Shown: positions 19,811 through 29,949 of the stretch, piece by piece
Position numbering within the stretch: the first letter of the stretch is position 1
How the letters are laid out: every line of letters begins with the position of its first letter
NCBI RefSeq assembly: GCF_900129875.1
Contig: NZ_FQXC01000006.1
Location: forward strand, 62,001 to 126,000
DNA length: 64,000 nucleotides
From: Marivita hallyeonensis
Lineage (GTDB): Bacteria > Pseudomonadota > Alphaproteobacteria > Rhodobacterales > Rhodobacteraceae
Reading direction: 5' to 3'
Notes under the pieces: generated by a model
The model's input: only the letters and a program-made list of their open reading frames with translations
What the model was told of the DNA's origin: nothing
Database searches by the model: none
Program-made: the position numbers and the translations under genes

Positions 19811-20662
19811 TCAGGGAACAGCTTTAAGCGCTGATCCCTGGCGTGGACACTGCACAGGTCCCGCGGAGGTCGCAAAGCGCACGGGCACCGTTTCGCTTTC
19901 GACACCGCGGGCTCCTTTAATCACTTCGAAATGCAAATGCGGGCCTGTCGAACGGCCCGTATTTCCAGAATACCCCAGCAGCTGGCCGCGCCGCACAGTG
20001 TCGCCCAGCTGCACGGCGATACCGTTTTGGCGCAGGTGGAAGTATTGCGCCAAGGTTCGATCGCCATGCGCCACGATCACGTAGTTTCCATCGTTCTCAT
20101 AGGATCGTGACGGGCCGCCCCGGTTCGAATCCTCTTTGACGGCCACAACCCGCCCCTCCCGTGTCGCGAGGATAGGAGTGCCAACAGGCATATCGAAGTC
20201 CATGGCGTATTTTTGCGGGCCGATATGAGAGAAGCGTCCGTTGCAGCTTTGACCAACCGGGAAGGATTGATCCGATCCATAGGGCAGGCGGTAGCGATAG
20301 CTGTCATCGTGCCGGGCGGTGATGTCTCCTCTGCTCCAAGAAAAGGTGTACCGATAGCTCCAGCCACCTTGTGAGGCCGTGGTCAGAGTGAACAATTGCA
20401 CCTTTTCGCGCCCCTGCAGCACAAACGGCCCGGAACCGCCGCCCGCCAGACGCAAGTTCTGAAGGTTCATTTCGACGTCTACCGTCACCGGCAACAGGGC
20501 GTGGCGGTTCTCGGCGATAAACGTGATCTGCGCGTCATTGGTCACGGTTTCGATACAAACCATTCCAAAGTCTTCGTCACAGGTGACATCGGCCGTGGCT
20601 TGGTTTGCGGGAAGCGCCCACGCAACCAGAGTAGCAAACACGATCAGCCAAATCGTTTTCAT
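19811..20662 (-). CDS. M23-family metallopeptidase (LytM-like), secreted
   Basis: 283 aa with a signal peptide (ends NQATA). The catalytic domain lies in the C-terminal half: a His/Asp zinc pair around SHIGPQKYAMDFDMPVGTPI, then HGDRTLAQYFHL, and PHLHFEV with the last zinc His. Such enzymes cleave peptidoglycan cross-links in the periplasm or act as activators of amidases. One base separates its start from the upstream glycosyltransferase-like gene. Confidence 0.9.
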   Translation of the reverse strand: MKTIWLIVFATLVAWALPANQATADVTCDEDFGMVCIETVTNDAQITFIAENRHALLPVTVDVEMNLQNLRLAGGGSGPFVLQGREKVQLFTLTTASQGGWSYRYTFSWSRGDITARHDDSYRYRLPYGSDQSFPVGQSCNGRFSHIGPQKYAMDFDMPVGTPILATREGRVVAVKEDSNRGGPSRSYENDGNYVIVAHGDRTLAQYFHLRQNGIAVQLGDTVRRGQLLGYSGNTGRSTGPHLHFEVIKGARGVESETVPVRFATSAGPVQCPRQGSALKAVP

Positions 20663-20663
20663 G

Positions 20664-21401
20664 TCAGGTTCCCGCCCAACCCATCGCGCCCGCATCTTCC
20701 TCGCGCGATGGCACCTTGGGGATTCCCGGCCAGATACCAAACCTGTCGGACACGGCATCAAGACATGCCGTATTCGCCTCGGCCCGGGTCAATCCGTTGA
20801 TGGTGCTGCTCTGCAGTTCGGGGCCGTTCGTTTGCAACGGATGAAACATAGACCGCGCCGCAGCGGCCTCTTTGACTTCGATACCATGCGCGGCCATCCA
20901 GCCGGACAGCCAGATATCATCGACGGAATAGGCCTCATCGGGCATGTCAAGAATACTGGCCTGCAGCAGATCGCGGTCCAGCAACACTCCGCCAAAGCCC
21001 TGTGCGATCTTGTCAAACGGCGCTTGTGCTGCGCGCTTCAGTCGGGTCACTGGAAAGGTCGAACCGGCAAAGACCGTTTTTGTCGTGCTCCACTCCGACA
21101 AGAGCGTTTCGGCCCATTGGGGTTCATAAACCCAATCATCGTCGCAATACAGGATCGTGGTCGCTTCGGGATCGTCCAGGCAGCCAAAGAGCTTGGTGGC
21201 AGGTCCAAAGTCCCGACTGCACCGGCGCAGAACAATACCAACCGGAAGGTCGGGAACGAACACCGGCCCGGGGAAGCGCATGTACGCCTCCGGGATCGAG
21301 ACAACGACCCGCGCAGGAGTGCTCTGTTTCATCAGATGCTCCACCACAACGCACAGTGTGTCGAACCGAGGCGGGATGGAAGTCAAAGAGATCGTCAGCA
21401 T
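20664..21401 (-). CDS. Glycosyltransferase-like protein
   Basis: 245 aa. LTISLTSIPPRF, ATTILYCDDDWVYEPQWAETL (a DxD-like acidic motif after a strand) and the late YSVDDIWLSGWMAAHG resemble GT-A folded glycosyltransferases of the small Rhodobacteraceae type. Donor and acceptor are unknown. The start at 21401 (MLTISLTSIPP) matches the fold; upstream codons look non-coding. Likely cotranscribed with the M23 peptidase, hinting at an envelope role. Confidence 0.7.
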   Translation of the reverse strand: MLTISLTSIPPRFDTLCVVVEHLMKQSTPARVVVSIPEAYMRFPGPVFVPDLPVGIVLRRCSRDFGPATKLFGCLDDPEATTILYCDDDWVYEPQWAETLLSEWSTTKTVFAGSTFPVTRLKRAAQAPFDKIAQGFGGVLLDRDLLQASILDMPDEAYSVDDIWLSGWMAAHGIEVKEAAAARSMFHPLQTNGPELQSSTINGLTRAEANTACLDAVSDRFGIWPGIPKVPSREEDAGAMGWAGT

Positions 21402-21508
21402 GGTGCCGGAAGCATCGCACAAGCCTTCGCCAAGAAGAAGCACTCGCGTGGCGTGGCGCCCTTCTTGGCAGATTTCTGCATTCGGACGGATCCGGCTGCG
21501 ACCGGTCG

Positions 21509-23224
21509 CTAATCTGCGGCGATGAGGCCCAAGGACTCGAGTTTCAGAATGACCTGATGCGCGCAGTTATCGACATCGACATTCTCGGTCTCAACTCGCA
21601 GTTCAGGGTCCTCAGGCACATCATATGGATCCGAGATCCCAGTGAATTCCTTGATCTTGCCCTCCCGCGCGAGTTTGTAGAGCCCCTTGCGGTCACGCCG
21701 TTCGCACTCTTCGATGCTCGTCGCAACATGCACTTCAATAAAGGCTCCGAATTGCTCGATGTCTTCCCGTACGGCGCGTCGCGTTGTGGCGTAGGGCGCA
21801 ATCGGTGCGCAGATGGCAATGCCGCCGTTCTTCGTGATCTCGGAAGCGACATAGCCGATGCGACGGATGTTCAGGTCGCGGTGTTCTTTCGAAAAACCCA
21901 GTTCCGATGACAGGTTTTTCCGCACGATATCACCATCAAGCAGAGTCACTGGACGGCCGCCCATTTCCATAAGCTTGACCATAAGGGCATTGGCGATCGT
22001 CGACTTTCCAGAGCCCGAGAACCCGGTGAAGAACACAGTGAAGCCCTGCTGCGAGCGTGGCGGGCGGGTCTTGCGCAACTCGGCCACCACTTCCGGGAAG
22101 CTGAACCACTCGGGAATATCCAGGCCTTCGGACAAACGACGACGCAGTTCCGTGCCGGAGATATTCAGGATCGTGACGTCATCCTTATCCGCGATCTCGT
22201 CCATCGGTTCGTATTGCGCGCGCTCCTGCACAAAGACCATGTGCTTGAAATCGACCATCTCGATGCCGATTTCTTCCTGATGTTCACGGAAAAGATCCTG
22301 CGCGTCATATGGACCGTAGAAGTCTTCGCCCTTGGAGTTCTTGCCCGGTCCTGCATGGTCCCGGCCGACGATGAAATGGGTACAGCCGTGATTCTTGCGA
22401 ATGAGGCCGTGCCACACGGCCTCGCGCGGGCCGGCCATCCGCATGGCAAGGTTTAGAAGGCTCATCGTCGTTGTTGATTGCGGGTACTTGTCGAGTACCG
22501 CCTCATAGCAGCGCACGCGGGTGAAGTGGTCGACGTCGCCGGGTTTCGTCATGCCGACGACGGGGTGGATTAGCAGGTTGGCCTGGCTTTCCTTTGCTGC
22601 GCGGAATGTCAGTTCCTGATGCGCGCGGTGAAGCGGATTGCGTGTCTGGAAGGCGACCACCTTCCGCCACCCCAGCTTCCTGAAATAGGCGCGCAATTCA
22701 TTGGGAGTATCGCGGCGCCCCCGGAAATCGTAATGCACCGGTTGCTGGATGCCTGTCACTGGCCCACCAAGGTACGCCTTACCCGCGACATTGTGCAGAT
22801 AGTTCACGGCGGGGTGTGCTTGGTCATTCGCGCCGAAGACCTTCTCGGCTTCATGCGCCTTGTCGGGTGTCCAACGGTCCGTGACGGTCATGGTGCCCAG
22901 AATGACACCCTCTTGATCGCGCAGGGCGATATCCTGTCCAATCTCGATGCCTTCAGCAAAGGTTTCAGACACATCCAGAGTGATGGGCATCGGCCAGAGC
23001 GTCCCGTCAGCAAGTCGCATGTTGTCGACCACGCTGATGTAATCCGCTTCGCTCAGGAAGCCTTTGAGCGGGTTGAAACCGCCATTCATCAAGAGCTCAA
23101 GATCGCAAATCTGGCGCGGTGTCAGGTCGTGACTGATTAGGTCTGCAGCTTCCTGTTTGAGCTTTGTCGCGCTCTCATACGAGACGTAGAGTTCCGGGAT
23201 CGGGGCAAGGTTCTGGGGATACAT
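21509..23224 (-). CDS. Bifunctional sulfate adenylyltransferase / adenylylsulfate kinase
   Basis: 571 aa. A PUA-like N-terminus and ATP sulfurylase catalytic domain (to about 385) carry QTRNPLHRAHQEL and GRDHAGPGKN; a C-terminal APS kinase domain carries the P-loop GFSGSGKST near residue 395. Together they convert sulfate to PAPS for assimilation or sulfation. This single-chain Sat-CysC form replaces CysDN-CysC in many alphaproteobacteria. Confidence 0.96.
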   Translation of the reverse strand: MYPQNLAPIPELYVSYESATKLKQEAADLISHDLTPRQICDLELLMNGGFNPLKGFLSEADYISVVDNMRLADGTLWPMPITLDVSETFAEGIEIGQDIALRDQEGVILGTMTVTDRWTPDKAHEAEKVFGANDQAHPAVNYLHNVAGKAYLGGPVTGIQQPVHYDFRGRRDTPNELRAYFRKLGWRKVVAFQTRNPLHRAHQELTFRAAKESQANLLIHPVVGMTKPGDVDHFTRVRCYEAVLDKYPQSTTTMSLLNLAMRMAGPREAVWHGLIRKNHGCTHFIVGRDHAGPGKNSKGEDFYGPYDAQDLFREHQEEIGIEMVDFKHMVFVQERAQYEPMDEIADKDDVTILNISGTELRRRLSEGLDIPEWFSFPEVVAELRKTRPPRSQQGFTVFFTGFSGSGKSTIANALMVKLMEMGGRPVTLLDGDIVRKNLSSELGFSKEHRDLNIRRIGYVASEITKNGGIAICAPIAPYATTRRAVREDIEQFGAFIEVHVATSIEECERRDRKGLYKLAREGKIKEFTGISDPYDVPEDPELRVETENVDVDNCAHQVILKLESLGLIAAD

Positions 23225-23411
23225 CTAACTGCTCACTGTCCAATTTTCCGCGCTGGTTACGCCCGTAAAAGGACAGAAGTCCAGCGATACGGGTGCGCAG
23301 CAGGTCAATTCAGGAAAATGTGCGGAGTTTTTGCCAAATCCCGCGACGCTGTACCAAATCCGGTTGGACGGCGGGGCAAATTTCGCCTGCTCTAGCGGAT
23401 CACGCGCACGT

Positions 23412-24416
23412 TTACTCGGCCGCCGGTGCCTCCGCGCCGTAGCCGAGCGGTTCGGACACGTCTTTGCCCGCGTCGTCACCTTGTTCTGCAAGGAAACGCT
23501 CTGCCTCCAGCGCCGCCATGCAACCCATGCCCGCGGACGTAACCGCTTGGCGATAGATGTGATCCGTCAGATCGCCAGCAGCAAAAACACCGGGGATGGA
23601 GGTTGCGGTGCTGTCAGGTTTGGTCACGACGTAGCCACCCATATGCGTCTCCAGTTTGTCCTTCACCAATTCGTTCGCTGGTGCGTGACCGATGGCAATG
23701 AACACACCCTTGCACGGTATGTCGGTGATCTCTCCGGTTTTGACGTGTTTTACCCGGACGCCTTCGACCCCTTTGGGCATGTCTGAGCCATACACTTCGT
23801 CCAGTTGGTGGAACCAAAGCGTTTCAATCTTCGGGTTCTTGAACAAGCGATCTTGCAGGATCTTCTCGGCACGCAACTCGTCGCGGCGGTGGATCAACGT
23901 AACCTTGGACGCGAAATTGGTCAGGAAGAGCGCTTCTTCCACGGCCGTATTCCCACCGCCCACCACAACAATTTCCTGTCCGCGATAGAAAAAGCCATCA
24001 CAGGTCGCGCAGGCGGAAACACCAAATCCCTTGAACGCATCCTCAGTAGGCAACCCGAGCCACTTGGCACGGGCGCCGGTGGCAAGGATGATGGCATCCG
24101 CGGTGTAAATCGTGCCGCTGTCGGAGTGTGCTTTGAACGGACGATTGTCGAGGTCGAGCGACGTGATCACGTCTCCGATGATCTCACACCCCATGGCGCG
24201 GGCATGCGCCTCCATCCGCACCATGAGGTCCGGCCCCTGCACCTCAGTGTCACCGGGCCAGTTTTCGACCTCGGTCGTCGTGGTCAGCTGGCCCCCCGGC
24301 TCCATGCCTTGGATCAGAATGGGTTCCAGCATCGCGCGGCTTGCATAGACACCAGCGGTGTATCCGGCCGGGCCAGACCCGATGATCAGGACCTTCGTGT
24401 GGCGTGTGTCGGACAT
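23412..24416 (-). CDS. trxB: Thioredoxin-disulfide reductase
   Basis: 334-aa FAD/NADPH flavoprotein. FAD motif [15 protein letters not shown], redox CATCDG near 137-142, NADPH motif [12 protein letters not shown] and the second FAD contact [10 protein letters not shown] are all present. It has a C-terminal tail of about 20 residues ([19 protein letters not shown]) beyond the usual end. Divergent from an Lrp regulator. Confidence 0.97.
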   Translation of the reverse strand: MSDTRHTKVLIIGSGPAGYTAGVYASRAMLEPILIQGMEPGGQLTTTTEVENWPGDTEVQGPDLMVRMEAHARAMGCEIIGDVITSLDLDNRPFKAHSDSGTIYTADAIILATGARAKWLGLPTEDAFKGFGVSACATCDGFFYRGQEIVVVGGGNTAVEEALFLTNFASKVTLIHRRDELRAEKILQDRLFKNPKIETLWFHQLDEVYGSDMPKGVEGVRVKHVKTGEITDIPCKGVFIAIGHAPANELVKDKLETHMGGYVVTKPDSTATSIPGVFAAGDLTDHIYRQAVTSAGMGCMAALEAERFLAEQGDDAGKDVSEPLGYGAEAPAAE

Positions 24417-24545
24417 GGGGGCAGCCTCGCGTCGCAGATGTTTGGTATGTTAGGGAAACCATATATGCCCGCGCAGTCGTGTTCGCAAACCATTGCCGCC
24501 GCAGACCGCGTCATCCTGCCGCAGAGAACCGACTGTTAATATTCT

Positions 24546-24593
24546 TGCGCATTATTGAAATAATATTGCGTATGCGCACCGCTAGGTTATAAT
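24546..24593 (+). promoter_or_regulatory. Promoter and candidate Lrp site before the Lrp gene
   Basis: TTGCGT (24566) and TATAAT (24588) are 16 bases apart. Overlapping them is a dyad ATTATT-GA-AATAAT (24551-24564) flanked by two TGCGCA words (24546 and 24773-type copy at 24573). The AT-rich dyad over the promoter suits an autoregulating Lrp/AsnC protein that might also control divergent trxB. Confidence 0.45.
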
Positions 24594-24619
24594 AACACGA
24601 AATAGCAGGGGTGCTAAGG

Positions 24620-25120
24620 ATGCCGTCTCATCGTCTGGATCCAATTGATCGTAAAATCCTGTCCGAGCTTCAGGCCGACGGGCGGATGACCAATGTGGAA
24701 CTCGCCCGCCGGGTGGGTATTTCGGCACCACCCTGCCTGCGACGGGTGCGGACATTGGAAGAGCAGGGTTTCATCCGAGGATACCATGCGGAAGTGGACC
24801 CGCGCGAACTGGGCTTCGAGGTTCAGGTCTTTGCCATGGTTGGACTGCAAAGCCAGGCCGAGGCGGACCTCCGCGCGTTCGAGGACCGATGCCGCAGCTG
24901 GCCGCTGGTTCGGGAATGCCACATGCTCAACGGCGAGGTCGACTTCATCCTGAAATGCGTCGCGCCGGATCTCAGCACGTTTCAAACCTTTCTGACGGGC
25001 GAATTGCTTACTTCGCCGAATGTCGGAAGTGTCAAAACCTCTCTGGTCATCCGGGGCGCGAAAGACGAACCCGGTGTTCCGTTCGATATTCTTGAAGAAC
25101 GTCTGACTGAAGCAGGCTGA
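24620..25120 (+). CDS. Lrp/AsnC-family transcriptional regulator
   Basis: 166 aa. The N-terminal HTH contains LDPIDRKILSELQADGRMTNVELARRVGIS split across residues 5-35, followed by PPCLRRVRTLEEQGFI, and the C-terminal RAM domain has NGEVDFILKCVAPD and LTSPNVGSVKTSLV. Family length is about 150-165. A GTG three codons upstream (24611) is an alternative start. Ends directly against the convergent Hint gene. Confidence 0.93.
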   Translation: MPSHRLDPIDRKILSELQADGRMTNVELARRVGISAPPCLRRVRTLEEQGFIRGYHAEVDPRELGFEVQVFAMVGLQSQAEADLRAFEDRCRSWPLVRECHMLNGEVDFILKCVAPDLSTFQTFLTGELLTSPNVGSVKTSLVIRGAKDEPGVPFDILEERLTEAG

Positions 25121-25900
25121 TCAGGCGACGCGCAGCGTTTCGATCACGTCTCGTGTGGTGCGCGGGAAGGCAAGGTCGCCGAAGCCTTCAAGCTCTCTTA
25201 GGTGGCGGAACATGGATTGCATCATGTCGCGGACCGATGTGCCGAGTTCGGCCTCGGTCACACGTCCGGGGTGGTAACTTTCCAGTTCGTGACCGTTCGC
25301 TTTGACGATGCCATGTCGGCGCAATGCAAAGTGGTATAGCTGCACCGATCCTGGCGGCGTGATTTTCAGAATGCGGTCGCCGTCCACGTAATCCGAAGCG
25401 GGCGCAAGGACCGCATCGCAATTCAGCAAATCGTTGAACCGATCCTGCCGAATGACCAACCGGGCAGCGGGCCCCAGAAGAAGGTCACTCTGGTCGAACC
25501 CGTGTCCGGGCAAACGGAGCAAATGTGTGAGAGACGTGTCGTGACCGGGGAAATCCGGCGTGTATGGCGTACTTCCGATCCACATCACCGGTTCCGGACC
25601 GCGATGTGTTTCGACAAGATCACCCGGTATGAGGTCTTCTACCGCAATGGGACCCATGACCGTCGTGATGAGAGTGCCCCGCGCAAAGGCCGCAGCACAG
25701 GCCTCGAACGTCGGGATTGCGGGGACGGAATACGTGGCTTCGGAAATGGACTGGTTTGAGAGAAGTGCAGCAGACTCGATGGTGCGCGTGAGAGACGTAT
25801 CGCGCAAAGCCTGCCCGTCGAACGTGGCAATGTTGTCGCCGGAGACCGCATAGGCGTTGAAATCGTCCTCAGAGGATCGAATGGTCGGGGTCGGAGCCAT
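25121..25900 (-). CDS. Hint-domain protein (Hint_2 type)
   Basis: 259 aa. The Hint fold starts near residue 72 with FARGTLITT, followed by GPIAVEDLIPGDLV and later LLLGPAARLVIRQDRF and YHFALRRHGIVKANG. These stand-alone Hedgehog/intein-like domains are common in Rhodobacteraceae, often in calcium-binding exoproteins. The residue just before FARGT is Ala rather than the Cys that would be the splicing nucleophile (nearest Cys68), so autoprocessing looks unlikely. No signal peptide seen. Confidence 0.82.
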   Translation of the reverse strand: MAPTPTIRSSEDDFNAYAVSGDNIATFDGQALRDTSLTRTIESAALLSNQSISEATYSVPAIPTFEACAAAFARGTLITTVMGPIAVEDLIPGDLVETHRGPEPVMWIGSTPYTPDFPGHDTSLTHLLRLPGHGFDQSDLLLGPAARLVIRQDRFNDLLNCDAVLAPASDYVDGDRILKITPPGSVQLYHFALRRHGIVKANGHELESYHPGRVTEAELGTSVRDMMQSMFRHLRELEGFGDLAFPRTTRDVIETLRVA

Positions 25901-26022
25901 GTGATCACCTTTCGGTTAGGTCACATCCGAGTTGGCCCCCACCAACAACACCAGAAGGACGGTGCGATTTCGTTAGGCAATATCTGGCCGATCCGTTCTT
26001 GATTCGTCAAAAAACAATGAAA

Positions 26023-26046
26023 ATTGGCCGCGAAATCGCGGCCAAT
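26023..26046 (-). terminator. Intrinsic terminator of the 50-aa gene
   Basis: A 10-bp perfect stem (ATTGGCCGCG / CGCGGCCAAT) with a 4-nt loop. On the minus strand it is followed by TTTCATTGTTTTTTG, about 90 bases after the small gene's stop. Confidence 0.75.
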
Positions 26047-26136
26047 CGGGGAAATGATGAAAAACTGTCGCGGGATGCCAAACAGTGACGTCACATTCTG
26101 TTTGGATTGTGACGAACCGTGTGAGGCAGATTCGCT

Positions 26137-26289
26137 TTATGCGCGCTTGCGGTCGGGAACGTTTGCCGCCTCGGCTTTGATGCGGGCAAACATGGCCCGA
26201 CGAGCCGCGCCACGCTGAAACGGTAGGATGGGAAGCTCTTCTTTCGAGGCTGCGACGACGGATGCGACGAATTTTGCGCTGCGCGACAT
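26137..26289 (-). CDS. Small basic protein, unknown
   Basis: 50 aa, opening MSRSAKFVASVVAASKEELP and ending in a basic, alanine-rich helix. GGAG sits seven bases before the ATG at 26289 and a strong terminator follows, which argues for a real short gene. Similar short basic proteins occur in Rhodobacteraceae, but no function is known to me. Confidence 0.6.
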   Translation of the reverse strand: MSRSAKFVASVVAASKEELPILPFQRGAARRAMFARIKAEAANVPDRKRA

Positions 26290-26470
26290 GGGACTGCTCC
26301 GATGTGTTGGTTTTGTTGTTTCGTTAATGACAATTGACCCCGGCATTGGGGCGCGTTTGTGACCAAACGTGGACAATCCCGGTGTATTGTCGTGATTGAT
26401 TTTGGGCAGTCAGGTTTATGCGGCACGGGCGTCGAGACGTCCGGGCGTGCGCGAAACGTCCATCAGCCGC

Positions 26471-26797
26471 TCAGGATTGTCGCGCTGCGACTTTCGTCCA
26501 AATCATCCGACCAAGCAAAACCGCGGCACAGAAATCCGCTGCTAGAATGCCCCACAGAATCCAACCCGACACGCTCGACGCTTTCGTAAGTTCGAGGACC
26601 GTTCCGGCCATTCCGCCCAGCATGCACACAAGGGCAAGCCATGCGACCCAATCAAGCCCGCGCCGCAATCCGAAGAAGAACGCGGTGTAGAGCGCCGCTG
26701 GAAACAGGAGAAACAGACCGACGGTTGTGAAGCCGGACAGAAAGCTCCCGATCACGTGCAGCACAGCGCTCAAAAGAAGGAAGTATCCAGCCGTCAT
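26471..26797 (-). CDS. Small four-helix membrane protein, unknown
   Basis: 108 aa with four hydrophobic helices (about 3-22, 25-42, 46-66, 77-100) and almost no soluble parts. The start at 26797 puts the first helix at the N-terminus; the longer frame to 27007 overlaps pgeF and has a non-membrane, low-quality extension. Function not recognised. Confidence 0.65.
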   Translation of the reverse strand: MTAGYFLLLSAVLHVIGSFLSGFTTVGLFLLFPAALYTAFFFGLRRGLDWVAWLALVCMLGGMAGTVLELTKASSVSGWILWGILAADFCAAVLLGRMIWTKVAARQS

Positions 26798-26895
26798 CTT
26801 GTTCTCATCCCGTCCAGACCCTTTGGCGTGTGCGACGAGTTTCAATTTGGGCCAGCGGGCGGAAAAGGACAGGGTCTGCGTTCTAACAGAGCGCT

Positions 26896-27651
26896 TTACA
26901 ACCGAATGACAGATATCAGGCGTCCGTAATCTGCCTCTTTGGCATGCGTAGACCGTCGATATGAAAAGAATCTGTCCGCATCTTCGTAAGTGCAATGCCG
27001 TGTCCATTCGGCAGTGACGCCAGTTGCACGCAGCTTGTGCAGGCCAAACGCCGGCAGATCGAAATGAAACCGATCTTCCGACCCGTTGGCGAAGAAACGC
27101 GCGTTCTGCGGATCATCGGCCAGAAACTCGTCAAGGAACTCTGGCCCGACCTCGTAGGACCTCTGACTGATGCTGGGACCGATCACCGCCGCGATGCGCT
27201 CGCGATTTGACCCCAGCGCTTCCATCGCCTCGACGGTTGCTTCCAGGACTCCGTCCAACGTCCCGCGCCACCCGGCATGCGCCGCACCGACCACACCAGC
27301 CTCTGCATCGGCAAGCAGAACTGGCTGGCAATCCGCTGTCAGAATGGCCAGCGCAACGCCCGGCGTGTTCGACACCATCGCGTCGGCTTTGGGGCGCGGA
27401 TCGCTCACCGGCCCATCGACGATCTGCACGTCCGCGGAATGAGTCTGGTGCACCGTAATCAGGTGTTCGACTGGCACATCCATGGCATCTGCCACACGCG
27501 CACGGTTGATGGCGACGATCTCCGATTGGTCGGACGACCCCGTTCCACAGTTCAAACCCGCGAACACACCCGAAGATGCACCTCCGCGACGGGTGAAAAA
27601 CCCGTGCCGGAAGGGGCTCAAGCTGTCGGATGTGATGATCTCAAGCGTCAT
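26896..27651 (-). CDS. pgeF: Peptidoglycan editing factor PgeF / polyphenol oxidase family
   Basis: 251 aa, laccase-domain (YfiH) protein. The zinc-binding residues are visible in QTHSADVQ, TADCQPVLL and AAHAGWRGTL. YfiH homologues remove wrongly incorporated L-Ser/Gly from UDP-MurNAc peptides and some have purine nucleoside phosphorylase activity. The ATG at 27651 overlaps the upstream methyltransferase gene by 11 bases; both belong to an lgt-led operon. Confidence 0.93.
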   Translation of the reverse strand: MTLEIITSDSLSPFRHGFFTRRGGASSGVFAGLNCGTGSSDQSEIVAINRARVADAMDVPVEHLITVHQTHSADVQIVDGPVSDPRPKADAMVSNTPGVALAILTADCQPVLLADAEAGVVGAAHAGWRGTLDGVLEATVEAMEALGSNRERIAAVIGPSISQRSYEVGPEFLDEFLADDPQNARFFANGSEDRFHFDLPAFGLHKLRATGVTAEWTRHCTYEDADRFFSYRRSTHAKEADYGRLISVIRL

Positions 27652-28726
27652 GGCTCTCCAGTCCGGGGAGGGGTGAATCGTCACGTGCGTGAATACCGAG
27701 TACTTTGAATAGAGTTCCCATTTCGTCGGGATGGGTCAACCGCCGATGTGCGGCAACATGGTCAGTCAGCGCCGCGTCCCGCAACCCGGCGGCAAGGCTC
27801 TGCGCCCGCTGCGTGATGCCGAGGCGTTCAAGAAAGACACCTTGAGGCGTCATCTCGGTCACGCCACAGCCATTGGCCTTCGCAGCCTCTGCCAGCGGTT
27901 CGAAATCGACATGCGCAGTCAGGTCCGCCTGTCCCGGCTCAGCGAGCGGATCGACGGGTTTATGCGCGCGCACCGCCTGAAACGTGTCACCGACGGATCG
28001 CCACCCGCCATAGTCGACGATCAGGGCTGCTCCGCCGTTTTTTGCGATGCGCGCGGCGACAGCGTCAACCACCGCGGTGCCGTGTGCACAGGCTTCGACG
28101 ATGCCACCTTCCTCGGTGTCGTCGAGGCGATGGTCGAGCATCTCTATCGGGGCCGGGGCGCTCAGGCCGAGGGTCAGGCCACCTGTGTCGGACAGTCCCA
28201 CCATCACCTCGCGCCATCCCTTTGGATCACGTTGAAACTGCCGTATCGGCAAGGCGTCGAAGAATTCGTTCGCCACAAGGAACATGGGCAGATCGGTCGG
28301 CACGTCTTCGATGGTATTGTGCCAGACTGGTTTGAAAGGGCCTAGCACATCGCTTTGCAGCGCTCTTAACCTTGGTGATGCTTCGACCAGATGCAGCCGG
28401 GCCGCTGCGTGAAATCCGGGCACGCGGGCCGTCGCGCGCAGCAGGTCCACCATCAGGGTCCCGCGCCCTGGGCCCAGTTCAGCGAGGACGAATTCGTCTG
28501 GCGACCCGCGCTCCAGCCACGCTTGGGCGAGGCTCAAACCGATCAGCTCTCCGAACATCTGACTGATCTCCGGCGCGGTCGTGAAATCACCGTCGGCCCC
28601 AAACGCGTCCTGCGTTGTGTAGTAGCCATGCTCCGGATGCAGAAGGCACGCGGTCATGTATTGTGCCAAAGTTAGCGGCCCCGTCATACTGATCTGCCGC
28701 CGAAGGATATCCGCCAGCGCCGTCAT
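27641..28726 (-). CDS. Class I SAM-dependent methyltransferase, NdufAF7/MidA type
   Basis: 361 aa. [21 protein letters not shown] and [17 protein letters not shown] are signatures of the DUF185 family, with the SAM-binding [14 protein letters not shown]. Mitochondrial NDUFAF7 dimethylates an arginine of complex I subunit NDUFS2, so a complex I assembly role is plausible but not shown for bacteria. It overlaps lgt by four bases and pgeF by eleven. Confidence 0.93.
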   Translation of the reverse strand: MTALADILRRQISMTGPLTLAQYMTACLLHPEHGYYTTQDAFGADGDFTTAPEISQMFGELIGLSLAQAWLERGSPDEFVLAELGPGRGTLMVDLLRATARVPGFHAAARLHLVEASPRLRALQSDVLGPFKPVWHNTIEDVPTDLPMFLVANEFFDALPIRQFQRDPKGWREVMVGLSDTGGLTLGLSAPAPIEMLDHRLDDTEEGGIVEACAHGTAVVDAVAARIAKNGGAALIVDYGGWRSVGDTFQAVRAHKPVDPLAEPGQADLTAHVDFEPLAEAAKANGCGVTEMTPQGVFLERLGITQRAQSLAAGLRDAALTDHVAAHRRLTHPDEMGTLFKVLGIHARDDSPLPGLESHDA

Positions 28727-29607
28727 GCGCGGCGCGCGGTCGCCCAGAGATAGGCTCCGATAAGGATCATCGGGATCGACAGGAGCTGACCCATGGTCAA
28801 CCCATACCCACCGATCTGCCAGGCTAGGCCAAGAGGGTTACCGTCCGAGACGAACTGCGCATCAGGTTGGCGCACGAACTCGACCAGAAACCGGGCGAAT
28901 CCATACCCACCGATGAACAGGCCGACGATGCGACCCGGCGCTTTGAGAGCGCCGCGCCGAAAGGCCAACCAAAGCAACGCCGCGCCCAGTAGCAGCCCCT
29001 CCAGCAGCGCTTCGTAAAGCTGCGATGGATGCCGCGCGCAGATTTCCACCAACGCCTGTCCGCAATCCTGCGCCGCCACTCCGGGGAACCGCACTCCCCA
29101 CGGTAGATCGGTCGGGCGGCCCCATAGTTCTGCATTGATGAAATTTGCGACGCGTCCAAGGAACAGGCCGACCGGCGTCGCCAGAGCCATCATGTCGGCT
29201 GCCGGTCGCAAGGGAATGCCTGAGCGCAGGCAATAGATCAGTGCTGCGATCACGACGCCAAGGAATCCGCCGTGAAACGACATGCCACCCTGCCAGATCG
29301 CAAGGATTTCGCCGGGGTTCTGCAGGTAGTAACCTGGTTGATAAAACAGCACGAACCCAAGTCGTCCGCCCAGGATGATCCCGAGGATCACCCAGGTCAG
29401 CAGTTCTTCGACCTGTTCTGGTCGCATCGGCGGCGTATCGTTTGCCCAAAGTGCAGGCTTCTTCACCGCCACGACCGCAATGCGCCACCCGATCAGGATG
29501 CCCGCGATGTAGGCCAACGCGTACCAGCGCAGCGCAAATTCAATGCCGAAGAGCGAAATCGAAAAGATCTCGGGCGAGATGTTGGGGAAGGGTAGACCGG
29601 TCGACAT
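28723..29607 (-). CDS. lgt: Prolipoprotein diacylglyceryl transferase
   Basis: 294-aa inner-membrane enzyme with about seven helices that moves a diacylglyceryl group onto lipobox cysteines of lipoproteins. The Lgt signature [16 protein letters not shown] is present with [12 protein letters not shown] and an essential Tyr/His pair in the N-terminal part. First gene of lgt-methyltransferase-pgeF, coupled by a 4-base overlap. Confidence 0.97.
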   Translation of the reverse strand: MSTGLPFPNISPEIFSISLFGIEFALRWYALAYIAGILIGWRIAVVAVKKPALWANDTPPMRPEQVEELLTWVILGIILGGRLGFVLFYQPGYYLQNPGEILAIWQGGMSFHGGFLGVVIAALIYCLRSGIPLRPAADMMALATPVGLFLGRVANFINAELWGRPTDLPWGVRFPGVAAQDCGQALVEICARHPSQLYEALLEGLLLGAALLWLAFRRGALKAPGRIVGLFIGGYGFARFLVEFVRQPDAQFVSDGNPLGLAWQIGGYGLTMGQLLSIPMILIGAYLWATARRA

Positions 29608-29700
29608 GCGCGCAAATGCTCATCGCTCCTGGGGGAAGTCAACCTTGTGCCGACGCCCCCGGCAGCCCATATAAATGGCAAGGATCATTCGGAGAAGACC

Positions 29701-29946
29701 ATGCAAACGCGAAACAAAGTGTTCGAGGACATCTCGCAACTGATGACCAACGCCATGGGCGTGGCGCAGGGTGCCAAGGAAGAGGCAGAGACGGCGATGA
29801 AGTCCATGATGGATCGCTGGCTTGCCGACCGCGACTTTGTCACCCGCGAAGAATTTGATGCCGTTCGTGCGATGGCTCAGAAGGCACGCGAAGAGAACGA
29901 AGCGCTGAAGGCGCGCCTCGATGCGATGGAAGCATCGAAGAAGTAA
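29701..29946 (+). CDS. UbiK/BMFP family accessory factor
   Basis: 81 aa. An N-terminal amphipathic helix (TRNKVFEDISQLMTNAMGVA) and a C-terminal coiled coil (REEFDAVRAMAQKAREENEAL) are the standard layout of UbiK/YqiC, a ubiquinone-synthesis accessory and membrane-fusogenic protein. ATG 29701 follows GGAGAAGACC. Divergent from lgt. Confidence 0.85.
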   Translation: MQTRNKVFEDISQLMTNAMGVAQGAKEEAETAMKSMMDRWLADRDFVTREEFDAVRAMAQKAREENEALKARLDAMEASKK

Positions 29947-29949
29947 GCG

